Origin: Gonatopus flavifemur
Taxonomy: Eukaryota; Arthropoda; Insecta; Hymenoptera; Dryinidae
Direction of reading: 5' to 3'
Assembly (NCBI GenBank): GCA_018340375.1
Contig: JAFFJZ010000003.1
Span: forward strand, 27,838,001-27,902,000
Length of the DNA: 64,000 nt
In this document: piece after piece, positions 21,501 to 36,500 of the stretch
How the letters are laid out: each line of letters begins with the position of its first letter
Numbering within the stretch: position 1 is the first letter of the stretch
Notes under the pieces: model-generated
The model's input: only the letters and a program-made list of their open reading frames with translations
The model's database searches: none
What the model was told of the DNA's origin: nothing
Program-made: the position numbers and the translations under genes

Positions 21501-24500
21501 ATAAAACAAACGCCCCACCGCTCAAGCCAAATCGGTGGCATTCAGTGATGATGAGTGGCCAGCGTCGATAAGTCATCATCTCGTAATTGAATCTGCGATG
21601 AAATTGATGAATAGTATAAACTTGTCTACTCTAGGTGGTATTCAATACTTTGAGATAATCGTATATTTTATACAATTGAATTAAAATTGTTTTCCACCGG
21701 ATGAAGTATCATTTATTTGTCCAATGAACAACATTCCTTCCACGCGGATATACGAATCGCTATATTTCCTCTCCAAGACTAAACATTTTTTCTTTTTTTT
21801 TTTGATAGTATAGATATATTATTATATATATGGTAACAAGTAACATTACCATTCCTGTTGTGTATTGAACAGGTTAAATTATCTTCTCCGTTAATTATGT
21901 CATGGAACGAATTGTATGTTTGCAATACTCGTACAAAGTAAATTCTTGCGTGAATGTTCACACGAGACGATTTGTTACGTTCCATGTTACGCGTTTTAAA
22001 TTGTTGATCTCTTAATTTGATCATGATGAATCATACTTTGAACATAAATTTCTTTTCATAACATCGAACGATATATCACAATTCGAGACTAGGAATTGTA
22101 TTCAGTGTGTTTATATCACTAAACGTAATTGAATGAAAATCCATTAACAGAAACGCGTTTAAAAATTGAATATATATAAATTATATATAATTTCGGCAAT
22201 TTTTCGCTCGGAGTGATTTGTAAAGAATATTCAAACTTCGTTCAATATACTGCATTTATAATCGATGAATTTAATGTAATATAACATTTTGAACAATTTT
22301 TTTTATTCGTTTCATATAAATCAATGAAATTTGGAAATGTTGACAATCCGAATTGGAATTCTTTGGAAACCAAGTATGACAAAATCTACCAATGACGATA
22401 GAAGAAAGAGGATCATTCTCGTATACCAACTTCTGGAAAACTATATTTTTCTTAGTATTTTAAAATTGAATTTATCTTATCGATTGTAATTTGAGAATTC
22501 TCAGACCTGTGTATTGCTTTCTCACCAAAGTTATCGCTGATATCAAAGCGAGGAACAAAATCCTTTGTAATTAATCACTTTCTACAGAAGTTTATCAACG
22601 ATAGGATCTGAATGTATTAATAATACCGTGACTCACGTACACCGATGAAACTTATTCATCTGTTGATAGTTGGTGGTTTCAAGCTTCATTTGTATCTTCC
22701 AATATATCAATCCATTTATAATTTGAGTATCAATCACTTGACCGTGTGTCTCTTGGGTGTTTCTTTTCCATTCCAATGACTTTGCTTTTATTACTTATGA
22801 TACATATATTTTAGAACATGAAACTACAATCGATTACGCGTAGAAAAATCGAAACATGTTTTCACTTCAGCCCTAATTTCTCATTTTGTAAATTTTTAAT
22901 TTCTCTATATCTATTGAATGTTTAAAATTTACCAACGACAACAGAGAAGATGTTGATTTGGCGAATATCCAAGTATGGATAAGCCAAAAAAAAAAGGAAC
23001 AGTATTGAGACACAAATTTACAAACCTGCTTAATCGCTTTCTGTGACAATGTATGCTAATAAATATCTACTTTGACCTTGACCATGATGAAGGCTTTCAG
23101 CTTGGAACTTCGGCGGATTCATTTAGCCAAAAATAGATCATTGAGCTGTCCTGGATTCCAGTTTATTTGAAAACTTTTCTATTTGAGACAATGAGAGAGA
23201 CGACGACTTCCTTTTTGTTCACGGTTATGGATCTTGATGAAAGTGAAGAACGATCTCATCTTTCCGTACTTTGATGTCGCAGAATCGAAGTTTGTGGACT
23301 TGATGAAAGGAAAAAAGCATGCGTATTTTCAAAGTCGCAATGTATATGTATACTTCACCGTGGTTACATTTCTTTTCATAAAGAACTGCACTTCGCTACA
23401 TCTCATATTGTGAATTGCGAACGTACATTCCGCGTGGGAATAAAAATCAACGGGTTGATTGAATTTTTTGAAACGAACTTCCGAAAAAACATGAAAAATG
23501 ATCGAAACGGAATGTCGCGAGGTTGAATTTTGCCTTTGAATGATAAAAACTCATTTCGAAATATTTTCATCCTGACACTCTTCCGCTGTGGACGAATAAA
23601 TGCAGTCATATTTTAAGGTACAGCCGCGACAAAGTGTGTGTTCTAAAAATGAATAAAGGAGTTTTCTTTTCCCCAAAGACTCTTGTGAGGAGTAGGGGAA
23701 AAATGGAAAACAAAGACACAAGAACGAAAAATGACATTTGAACGTGTTGTATCTGAGAATTGAATATTTTGGAACATTGCTAATGATGGCGAACTATTCG
23801 TTATTTTCAGTTAACACCGGTCGGTAAGGGAAGAAGCGATTAAAAGTAATCAACTTCTAGTTCAACGCTTAAAGAAGTTCTCAAAAATTATATATAATTT
23901 TCCTTGTGGAAAAAAATAGTTCGGCATCAGTCTGGCCGAAAATCTTTGAAAAATCACTGCAACAAGCATAAAAGAATAAGGCATAGATACAGGAACGATC
24001 TCGGAAAAAGTATGAAAATTGCGATCCTTCCCGAGAGGAAGAATATCATACTTTAACCGAAATCCTTTCCATATCTCTGTCCTATTGTTTTATACGTGTT
24101 GCAAAAGTCTTGCGAGACTTCTTTCGCAAGATTAACGCTAGACTAGTTTTTTCCACCAGGATTATATATTAACTTTATTGAATTATATACAAATTATATA
24201 TAATTAAAAGAGTTGAACAGACGGAAATCTATCGAGTTTGTATTCGGATAAATCAATATGAACTCGGAAGGATAGAAACGTGTCTGAATTTCAGATTCAT
24301 TCGGAAAGAGAAAGCGTTGTGAGATTGAAGCTCCGAACACGTACGTCTGCTCTTAATCAAAGAAATATTTCATTTCGTGTAGATATTGGTAAAGTTGAAT
24401 CGATGGAAAGGACCTTGCACTTATCGTAGGGAAAACCAGTTTCGGTCGAATCGGCTCAATTTGGTCAAGAGATAGATCGAAATCTATAAAACATCAATTT

Positions 24501-27500
24501 CTTAGGCAATCAGGGTAGAAACGTCTTTCACGTATATTTTTTTCTATGAAATAAAATTTCATTGAAATAATTCAGGTTTTCTCGTAGTTTTGCTGAACAC
24601 AACATTTTCTGGATACAGCAATCGAATTCCACTCTATTCTTCTCATCAAGGAGGACTTCAATGGTTTTGGGATGAAAATCAAATTGCAGTCTCGAAAAAC
24701 TTGAATGAAAATTAGCGGTGACTTGCATAAAATCACACTCATCTTCATTCATTATGGCACAAAGTCTCATGCATTTTCTTTGTGAATTCGTGTCAATCCT
24801 TGTACGAGAATTTTGATTTAACGTGCTTCTGCGGAACGTTTAAAACTTGATCTTGTTTGTTGAATCTTGTACGTTTTGCCATACACGCATTTTTAAATGT
24901 TATATGATATGTTATATATGTTCCTGTTCGATAACAACGTCGATAACACATGTTTATGTTCATTGGAATTCCTTTGAACATAGTGAGTGATCTTGAACGG
25001 AGGAAGTTAACGTTTTTTCTCTTCCCTTAACGCCGATGAATGCTTATACTGACCTTGGCCATGGAACTAGGTTTCCACCTTGGAGCCACCGTAAACTCTT
25101 TCATCGTATGCTCTCGGTGAACGAACAACGTACGCACCCATCTATGGGCGTTGCTTGATCAACACCAGTATAGCAATGCATATGTGTTGTATATACATGT
25201 AAAGTGCAGTTTATATTAAAGGGGGAGAAAGATTGGAGTGAAGTGAACGACGCCGGATTCGTCAAAGGCGCGTTCTCTGAGCCTTTCCACGCATGAGTCA
25301 CGTTTCATAAAGGCTATTGGTAGTGATGAGAAAATAGCCCCCATAGAATGATATAATGCCCATTCTCTCTCCTTCTCCCCCCACCCCTTTCTCTCTCTCT
25401 CTCACTCTGATTCTCATGCATACTCTGACTAAGGAATAAATTTGACTACTTCACATTACTACTACTATACTCTCGTTGTCTTCGTGTCGTAGCTGTTTGA
25501 GACTTTCAGGCATGAATTGAAGCAAAAATTTGGCGACTATCATTGAAATGAATCGGAAATGTCGAAAAAATGCGAATTTATCGATGCCTCGAATATCAAT
25601 GTACTATTGGTCAGTCAAATCGCGTGTAAGTTTGTATATAACGAACTATAACCAAAGTGTCCCAATTATGATGAAAACAGATATTTTGTTTACAGTTTTT
25701 TTATTCTCACAACTTGAAATGTCCGATTTAAGCATTAACAAAGTTTGTTTTCATCAAATTCTTTCCTATCGTTGTTTAGTCTTCATTTTGAAACAAAATG
25801 ATCGTCTCAAAACCGTTATTTTACTTAATTTTATATCCAACCTTGGCTCGATGTAAAGATTTATCTTTAGTGATCGTGGGAATACATAATATTTATTATG
25901 AATGTCATTTGAGGGTAACGTCAGCTTGAAACAATATCACTGTCTGCTCGGCTTCATATTTTGGAGTCGAAGGAACTAAATTTAAGAGGGAATTGAAATA
26001 CAAAAGTCATCATTTGAATATGAATTACTTTCTTGACCTCTCAAAGAGAAAAATCAGCCGAAAAAAGTAAAATACTACATTTTGATTGGAAGGGATTTAA
26101 AAAAATAAAGCATAAGGATCACTTATCATTCGATTACGCGAACAAAGGCCAAGATTTAAATTGATTGAAGATGAATTGTTTGCTGTATGTATAATTTATT
26201 TCAAGTTCTAACGTTAATATGATATGTTCGGAGTATATTATTTATAAACCCGATCCATTATTTATCAGTTGGTAACCAATGGGTATCCAACCGAAAGATT
26301 TATGCGATTTCTTGAAAAGTTTGTTCGTGCGTGGACAGAAAAACAAGTAAAAATGATCTATAGATAATACTCGATTTCCTCTGAAACGTGATTCCATAAA
26401 TCAGTCTCACTCGAGTTCGAGTAAGAACCAATCCAATTTCAAACTACTTTGAATCAAAATCACTCTCGCTCTTCGTTTTTACCATATTTTTTCTTTTTTG
26501 TGATTTGCATCCAGCTCAGGAATCCGATGAAGCTTGCGCTTCATCTCTAGAAAGATGAAACTTGCATTAATAAAATTTGTGAATCATAATCTCTGGAAAT
26601 GTGTATTTTAGAAAGATTCAAATGCCCACTAGCTCTGTTGAAGGTAGGTTCGCTGTCTGCTAGTTTCAGCTTTATAGGAATCCGTTGATTCGTACAGAGC
26701 GTGTTATTGAAAGAAGGTGGGGTAGAGTCTCTAATTCTTCTCTGTATAAACCTTGCGACGATTAGTTCCGCTTTGCCGAGCATAGATTTTTCTCCCCACT
26801 TGAACGGTTTTTCTGGATTATTTATGACGCGGTTTGTGATATTCAATTAAATATTATGAAAACATTTATCAAACTAGATTCACAATTTGTACAATACGTA
26901 AATAAATGATGTCCGAATGGAACAATATTTTGGTCATGAAACATTAAACGAATTTTTGAACCATAACCAGACAATTTCGTAATTCACAAGAGTGAGAACG
27001 AGTAACTCGTATCTTATTCCTTCACAGCCCTTGGGTGAGGCTTATAACGGAATTCAACTGAATTTACGATACAGTTTGATGGGAAACAACTTATTCGATT
27101 CCAACACACACGTGTTTTAAATATCTAAAACTCTTATTTCGTTTCAGAGACAACTGAAAAATATCTAACATGATATTAGCTTGTACCGTAAAATCCCTGG
27201 TTTTTCATTTTTTCCTTTATCTTTGGAATTTTGTTTTTCCAAAATGAAGGTATATACTCGTGCATTGAGATGTACAAGTTTTGCATAGCTCAGTATACAT
27301 TCTTTTACAAACATATCTCATCGACAGAGTGCGTAATAAGATTCGTAAGCTTATTAATAAGTACCTATGAGTGTATTGCACGTGAGGAATGTTGTTTACA
27401 ACATATCACCATTATACAAACGTATGAGTACACGAGCAAATTGTTTGCCATATGGACATATGTAGATACAAAAGTCATTTGCGCGTTTCATTAATAATGC

Positions 27501-30500
27501 TCATGGACACCAATAGACGAGGAAAAAAATCCAATTCAAATAGCATGGAGGCTATTAAAACAATTGCTAATCCTATCACAAGAACATTCTCAGTCTTTTA
27601 AATTGTAGATTCTTTCATGGGTATTGAAAGTCTTCAATTCTAGTCCAGGGAGAGATTATTTAAAGATATTTATTCGCTTGGATTGTCAAGAAAACGATAA
27701 TTAAAATTAAAGAGGTCATTGAATTTCAAGTAAGGAACATTTTCTTCTCATTGCGAAGATAACTAGGATTTAAATGGTGCACTGAGAAAAATTTGTAGCC
27801 AAGATACCCATAATAATAGCAGTTTCGGGAGCGTTTATGAACATTTTCCTTTGATCTATGGTAATTTTTTGAAAACTTATAGTAATGAAATAATGAATGT
27901 CAGCTGCAAATTTAATCCCACTAAAAGAAGATGTGGATTGCCATAGATTAAAAAAGTGCGCATAAATGCTCTTGTGATCCAAAATTGCGCTACACGTTTC
28001 CCATAAGTTTTTCTTGGTAGGCAATTTGAACGTGTTATCGTCTGTCGCCATTTTCAATATGCAGCAACAGGGAATTTATTTCTTGAAAATTGTCCCAGAA
28101 ATTTAAATATCTTAAACTTTTCACAACGTCACTGACCTGAATTCCGTCAGTGAATTATGAAAAAACACTTAATTTTTTGATGTATGTAAAATAAATATAT
28201 TTGATATATGTAAAACTATGAATAAATTGCAGTGGAAAAGCACACTGGCACATGAGATGAAACTGTACAATCGGTGTCTATTTCACTATGAAACATTATT
28301 TGAAAAAAACAAGAAAGAATCGTAGCAATAATAAAATTAATTATGCTATTTCATAACCATCTTCGAATTTATTTACATCTTTAGACAGTATGATTTATCG
28401 TGTATATATTTTAATAACAATTTTTTATACAAAATTTTCTCTGTAAATTAAACGATCTCTCTTTCAAATATAATGGCAATAGGATTTCATCGTTAAGGAA
28501 GGAGCTTTTCTCCTCCTATTTTCTATTGTCTTGAAATTTAGATCGTTTACTAAAATGAATTGATGATCGGATGACGAAATACTCAAAGACTCATAATCTT
28601 GCAATACATTCTTCAAACGCTGTTTCCAATTCCAAGGAATTAATTCAAGATCACCAGCGATAATTTATCAAATTTTGTGAGTTTGAATTTTCGTTTCGGT
28701 TCTATAAATGATTCAAACTTCAAGAATGTCTCTTCTCTATGATTTGAAGTAAATTTTTTCCAAGAGAAAGGTGATATTCTTCAAATCGATCAGATTTATC
28801 ACCAAAGTTTGCTCTCATTGCGAAATTCAACACAAACCTTTCACAGAACACATTATCAATGTAACGTTAAAAAGTTTCATGCTCCCCAATTTCATCCATA
28901 TTATTTTCAACTTCGTATCCCATTATGAAGTACATAAAGAATATTCTCAACAGTTTCGTTCGTGTCGATATTGTAAAAAAGTGAAGAATCGAATCAGATT
29001 ACCGATCATAAAGCGTTACAAAATCCCTTGTAGTATTTATCACATCAAGTATCGTTCAATAACGACTACGTGTGAAGTTTTTCACATAAAATGTTATCAA
29101 AACTTCGTTGATACGATAACTCCTCCGTGGAAGACAATCGCAGCATCTCATCTCTTCAATGTCATTAGTACGGTGAATGTTCTTTTTGGAGGGATCTCAT
29201 AAATTTCAGATATGTCGAGCATCTCTTATATGGGCTATGTCTGCATACACATAACTCGCATACCAATACGCATAAATTCACTTCGTTCCTCTTCTCTATT
29301 CCAAATAGAATATGTGACTTCTCGAATATTAACCGTATAATAGATTTCTGTTACAACATTCCCCTAATAATTGTCGAATACCAAGTTGAAAGATTTACGA
29401 GTGATATTGTAAATCACTTTCAAGTATTCTAGAATAAATGTCCATAAAATACATAATACTATTCGTATGCGTGATTCGAATGCTCATATCCTGCGAAAGA
29501 TGAACAAAGAAGCACCGTATATCGCATCCGATTCTCAATATTTTGACACAAATAGCACATATTTTCTTAGATGAAATTTCTTTTTCGTTACATTATTAGA
29601 TCTCCGTATACAAGCGGAACGAATTCTTATTACGTATACATGTATCTCTTGAATTCATCATCGATGACCGTATACAATAATAGGCAATCATAATTTACTT
29701 CAAGAAAATACCCTGTTCACGTGATTCTGAAATATATAATTTCGAAAGTAGACAGATCAAAAGATTAGTCATCGGTATCCGAGTTTATTAGACCTTTTTT
29801 TCTACGAATCTGGGATAAAAAATTCAGGTATACTCACAAGTAGTCCTTTATATTAATTCGTTCCGTTATTTCCATTCACCTAAGCGAAAGTGATACTTAC
29901 GGTCTTGTATCTTATAATTTTAGTCTTTTTTAATGAGATAAGTTGAAGTTGTTCGTATGGAATATGCGTATGATTCGATCTTTCTTTTTATTGTATTGAT
30001 AATGTTTCATGCCATTCGAGAAGGTAGAGATTGAACATTGGAACATTTGAATAAATGATGAAACTGAAGCTAGCAGCCGATTGTTATAAATTTTTATTCA
30101 GGATTTGAGCATCGGAAATATTTAGTGGAACGCTGATTAATCGGTTTCTGATATGAAAACAGCTTCAACAACGTTTAATGAGAAGTTACAACGATCGGCT
30201 GCTAGTTTCAGCTTCATGGATGAATTTATTATTCGAGGCACCAATTTGAAATATGTTGTGAAAATACATTCATTGTAATTTAGAGAGAACGCGATGAACC
30301 AAAAAGCAAGCCGTTTGCGAGTTAGCGGGTTCACATTTTCGTCACACGCACGTGGTGCCAGGCATGTTGCTGCATGTCCCTCTCTCAAGCCTCCATGTGG
30401 ACTTATTGCGGTTCACAATGTGTAGAGATATATGCGGGCTTGTGAACGTGTTACTAGTCTCTCTGATTTATATTATTCCTCACAAACTGTATTTGATGAG

Positions 30501-33500
30501 GTAACATTGTTTGAATTGCTGATCGAAATGATCGTATTAAGAGATTCACACGGAGGAATAAATGTAACAAAGTGCTGACATAAATGAATCTTATTATGTT
30601 CTCATTATCTGTAAGACCACACGTATTTGCATCATACTTTATTATACAATTTAGACACCGCCAGATTCATTGAATGAAATTTGTATTAGGTTTCATAGGA
30701 TTCGACTTTTTGATGATTGGCATCGTTCAGGCTGGTATCCAAGAATTCTCATTCGAGATAAAAAATGAGAGAGCTGGCTGAGAAGCAAGATCCCCAAGTT
30801 TGAAAGGGAAAAAAAAAGAAGGTTTTCTTGATAATTTTGGAAGGTAGAAGTCGAGCCCTTTTATCATCTTTCTTTCTCTCCCCTTGAATACTCTCAACAT
30901 TACTTTTGGTATCGAATTTTTTCTTCTCTTTTATATACATATACATATAACGAAAAAAGATTCTTCCGCATTTTCCGACAGGAAAAGAAACTTTTGTGTG
31001 TACCAAAGCTACATTCCAAATGATTTTTCAATGCAACGCTGTCTCATAATTTTCCTGCTCATTTAGTTGTTCTCTTTCCATACACGCGATTCGCTGATTT
31101 TCACATCGAATACCATTGAATGCTGTCAATAGCACCAATACGTTAACACCCAACTATTCAGCCAGAAGATATCCCACGTTCTTTGGAAATTTCATTGTGG
31201 GGCGACAAAAGAATTAGGCTGCTCTGGTCAGGTATACGTTGGCGTAATCGTGGATCATATCGAAGAATTCATATCCCTGCGAAGTGTTAGTATACGAACG
31301 TGTATGGATGAAGATCTTCCCCGGCGTATCTGTATAGAAGCGTGTATATATGTATATGTACGTCTGAATACATATACATATACGTAAACCAACATAAGTG
31401 TGCACCGATAAATCTATGGGGTGTTCGTATTGATCGGACCACACCCGTGCTTCTCTTGCAACTTCCACACGAACGAAACACGCGCAAGAATGTATTCTAC
31501 GCACGCGTGCGCACAAAATTTTCGTTGAGAGAAAGATGTACGTATACTTATGGAGGGAAGGAAGTGAGATGGCCAAGTGTTTTACGATGTAGGCACCTTC
31601 TAATACTGTCGTTGTTTCTACTACTACCACTTACTTACTTTCACCTCCACCAACATACTAATAATAAGTGAATAAGCTTGTAAAGGTAGAATACAACCCT
31701 CTCCTCTCGTATCATCCAATGTTCCAGTCAAATCTCATTAATTCGATTCCTTTCTTTACTCTTGGTGCATATATTTCACTCGTCTCGTCAAAAATTGATT
31801 TACAATGTAGTTCTTCTTTAACCCTGATTAATGTTGTCTCACAATGTATTAGGAAGAAAATTGCGTTTGAATAAACTACGAATCGATATTCTTTAGAATC
31901 TTGCATTCACGGGAAAAATAATTTAGCTGCAGCAGCTAAGTAGCTAGCACGGACACGGGCAGCCATCAAATTAGCTCCTGCAGCTAAATTTTAGCTGTTA
32001 CAGCAAAACAAATTGCATTTGTAGTTGATTTATTTGCGGTAACAGCTAAAATTTAGCTGCAGGAGCTAATTTAATGGCTGTCCGTGTCCGTGCTAGCTAC
32101 TTAGCTGCTGCAGCGAAATTATTTTTTCCGTGTAGAAATTCTAATTCAGATCAAATAAATGGATTCTTAAACGAAAGGCTACGCCTGGCTTCAGATCATT
32201 TCTTTGGAGTCTTGCGAAGCCTCAATTCTGTGCTATGAATGAAATCTATCAACATTTGTAGATGCACATTGTACTCTTATTCGAATAATTACCATCAAGT
32301 CATTTCTGTTACAAGGTCTTTGTGATATCTCCGTATGATTACATTCGAGAGTAGAAATAGTAGCTGAATTGGATTTCCCCGTATTGTTTCCTGTATCATT
32401 ATACCGCTGATAAAAACTGCAACCAACTGTGCAGCAATGATTACGTGAATGGGTGTATTTTCATTATCACGTATGGATTGTTACGTTATTATTGAAAATT
32501 TTTTGTTGAAAACAGTTCTTACAAGCATTCTTTTTGGTCTAGAGCTTTGTATCTTTCAAGATCATCCACATTTTTTCACGTGTTAAAACAAATATGAGAA
32601 ACCTTCTCCTGTCCAAAACAGTATTCAAACTCCATTTGAAATGAAGTTAAAACTAGCAGCCAGAACACATAGTTGAGAATTAATTGTTGAATGGATTTTG
32701 AATGTAAGAAAAATTCGAGTACAATGTAGTCAAAAACCCCAGCAGATGGGGGGTGCTAGTTTCCGGCTTATAATTTCAGTTCCATCAAGTTGAATTTGGT
32801 TTCCACAGAATCAACCCTTCAGTGCTGCATCCATCGAAAACAAAGGAAAACGTATTATCGCCCCTTGGTCCGATTGCAGCTTATTTCAGCGGTGAAGGGT
32901 TAATTTTACCCCTGATCCTCAAGTTGAAAATAAAAAAAAATTTAGAAATACATTAGCTGAAATCATGATAATGTTTTCAGTTCAACTATACTTTATGACG
33001 AGTATCTTTTCACCAAACTTCTCTCTATTTTCTGTTTATCTCGTCAATGCGAATGGGTTCAATAGACTTTTCAACGCTGGAGAATAGTAAAGTTGTGCCG
33101 GTCGATGGTTGTATAATACCATTTCTGATTCCCTGTCCCTTGGAGTTTGATGTTGAACATTTTACGAAACGCATTCACGAGTTAATGACACAAACGAGAA
33201 TGACAGAGAATACGCATGTAAAGATGAGCATTTGACGATAATGTGACTGAAATAATTGAAATTATTGACAACTGGTTTGAAGTATCGTCGACGCATCCGT
33301 TTTATTTTTCCTCCGTGTTCGAGCTTATCGAGTGTTATACGATTATTTTATATATTCAACGTGATTTACATTCCAAACTTGAATCCTTCACATAAATAAA
33401 TCCTTTTGCAATGAACGCGATAATGAAATCCAACGCAATTGATCAACTGACTATACAAATTCTGTTGATTCAATGAATTTCACGAAAATATACTTTATCA

Positions 33501-36500
33501 AACATTTGCTTCGGGTGCGAACGGCAGCATACGAATTGAGTTCATAGATTAGGTTAATTATCATCGATACGCGAATCGTATAGTAATTTTCAAGTATCCA
33601 ATTTGAATTTTTGTTTTTATTCATGTGAAGTAAACGGTCGAGTTTGGAGAATACATAACTGTACTTCCGCAGTGTTGAATCCATGCAGGAAGGAAACTTT
33701 ATTGATCGGACGGAAGGGCAAATAAACGGAACAAGATGTTGAAACATTGTTCTCCAATGAACCATAAGGGAAAGTGTGAGAGAGCACGTGTCAGGTGTTA
33801 GATAAAATTAACCAGTTGAAAACTTTGCCTTCCGCGCATATAATCGCCCCTTTTCTCCTTCACTTCTTACCACAATATTTGACGCCTAAAATGAATAAAT
33901 ATACAGCGAGGTGAAGGAACACGACGAGGGTGGTGTTATTAATATATCTTTCGAGTTTACCTTGGATATTTAACTTCTATCCTCGAGTCGATGTTCTCCA
34001 ATGAATTTGAAAAGTTAAATTACAGTTGTGGTTCTGAAAAAGGTGTGAACGAATGTTTGATGTTCATTATCAGAGATTTCCAGTTATTTCAAAGTAACGA
34101 TCATGAAAATTTGTATTAATTAAAATTGAATTTTGAAATCGCGTGGTTATAAAGTTTCATTGCAGATTCTTTGTACCATATGCTTGAAACAACAACAAAC
34201 TTCAATTAAAGTTCCTTTTATCGTCATTTATGCTTGAATCAAGTTATTAAGCTTAAACCAAGCGTGTGAAATTTGATTCCAACACAGAGCGAGTATTATA
34301 TACGCTAGATATTAGTTTCACATGCTTCGTTTCAAATCTAATAACTCGATTTGAGTATGATTTAATTGAAATTTATAGTTATTCCAAAACGTAATGACGA
34401 ACCCACCTTCTAAGCCCATTATTATGTTTTTCTTTCTCAAACTCTTTATGTATTGAACTTGCAATCAATTTTTCACGGACAAGATCAATAATGAGGCACT
34501 CAATTTAATCTAGAATGTTTGAAATGTAGAGGAATAAACTAATGATGGCGATCCTTGAAGAAGATTGATCCTTTTTTCTTATATAAAAAACATCCAGTTC
34601 TTATCGGAATCTATGATAATTAGATATTTTCTATATATAAAAGGATCACTACTTTGCTACTGTACCTATATTTTTATCTCTCATCTGTTGCAACCGAATT
34701 ACAACTTTTGAAGTAACAAATTGTTTTTGTTTCGTTCAGATTTAAGGAAGTTTATGTGATTTATGTAAATTTCCCACTCAAGATATTCAACCAGTTAGCC
34801 TTCACGTTGATTAATTATTTTCTATACGAAATTAAATTCGTCCCTCTCTCAAAAGCGAAATTTTCGTGGTTGTTTTTTAAAGCAAATCAAAGTACACGGA
34901 GTGCAAATAATGTAACAATGTAGAAAAAAATGTTTGTTCCCAAGGAAAAAGAATTTTGAGAAGCAAACGATGAAATTGATTTGTTTTAGAGATTTTCTGT
35001 ATGTTTGGAGAAGTGAAATGAAAACAAAGAAGCAGCGCATAAAGTACGTATATATGTGTATGATCGTACAAGATCTGCCTCTTGATGAATCTGTATACTG
35101 TGTTTGTTAGTTGGCTCCAAGCCAGATGTGGAACCTATGGTGGTGACATCTGTTTCCACATTCAAAATCGTCATCTCCTGGTCCACAAGCGCCTCAATTT
35201 TTCCCTATACCCGTGTGTTGAAGGTGAATGTATGCATTTCTTTATGTATTCGATCACTGAATGCATTATAGAAACAAAACAGATATTATTCGAATTCCAA
35301 GTTATAGCAGTTTGTTGGGTTAAAATCTCATTTAACGGAATAAAATGTAAATCCTCTCACACAGCACTACAGTCTCATGAGAATTCACAGAGCATTCTCA
35401 TTGAACCCATTGTGTTCTTTGTGAATTCTTTAAGAATTCTTTTGGAACCGTGATGCTGTGAGGGGGGTGGGGGGGGGGCTCTTTCAATTGACATTCTTGT
35501 AATCGAAAATCTCCGACAGTCTCGATTTTCGGTCCGAAAATCGAACCGAGACATTCAATTTCCTACGATCACTCCAATCAATGTGTGCTGTATTTTTCAA
35601 TCCTGCGTGTTTCATGAATCCTATTGTTTTGAATTTGAATTCTCATGTGGAAATTCAGAATATTTAGTGGAGGGCAGTAAAGTATATCCAAATTCCGATG
35701 ATTCAATGTATTCTTGTCAATACTTGATAACATTCAATTTAAAGAATTCATATAAAAACTGTATGAGGATTATATGAAACTTTGTATAATTTGCACATCA
35801 GACTTTCCACGGTATTTAATTTTCATAGAATTATATGAACATTCATTTACGAAAATATGTTTTTTAACCATCGTAATGGAACATTTCAATACACATCGAT
35901 ATCGATCAGATGTTTTATTTTTACTTAAGATTCAGAATATGTAAAACAATGGAAAAGATTTACAATCGCATACCTTGGACATCCAAACATTTTAAGCTTG
36001 ATAGACCAAGCGATATTAAGCCGCAGATGTTAGCATCTCGTTAATACGATGAAACAAACACTGAAACAACAATGTGTGCTAACCAACCGATGTACGTTAA
36101 TCGTTATGTACATTTTTCGCCGTGTTTAATTCAATAAGAATTCATCAAACTCACAGAGTTCAAGTCTTGGGAGTAATAATACACATTCCTAGTAGTATAA
36201 AGAGAAATAAGAGTCTTTTGTATGAAATACTTATCACGTCTTGATAAGAATTACATGAATTTTTTTTTTTCATATGAGTCAATCCGATTCGTCGACACTC
36301 GCACATCTCTAGTAGTATAGACATATTCTTTCGTAGACGTAATATCCACGTTTGATATTATGATATAAAAATCCATTATTATCTGTACATCATTACGTTG
36401 TTGTGAATAATTTACACGTGTCATATGGGAATACATTATTTCACGTGAGTCATAAAAATAGCTTCAAAACAGAGTCGAATAAATCATTAGGACGATACAG

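Noticed and set aside
28771..29202. 143-codon open frame on the plus strand in VAT-1 intron 1 with CxxC-like pairs
   Set aside because: It begins at GTG; the first in-frame ATG is over 100 bases in. The composition is AT-driven (Ile/Phe/Lys/Asn), the cysteine spacing fits no zinc-finger family, and no splice-bounded partner is visible.
31214..31671. Overlapping 138- and 109-codon frames on both strands
   Set aside because: Both result from an alternating purine-pyrimidine TATACATA-type tract; long frames on opposite strands at one place are typical of low complexity.
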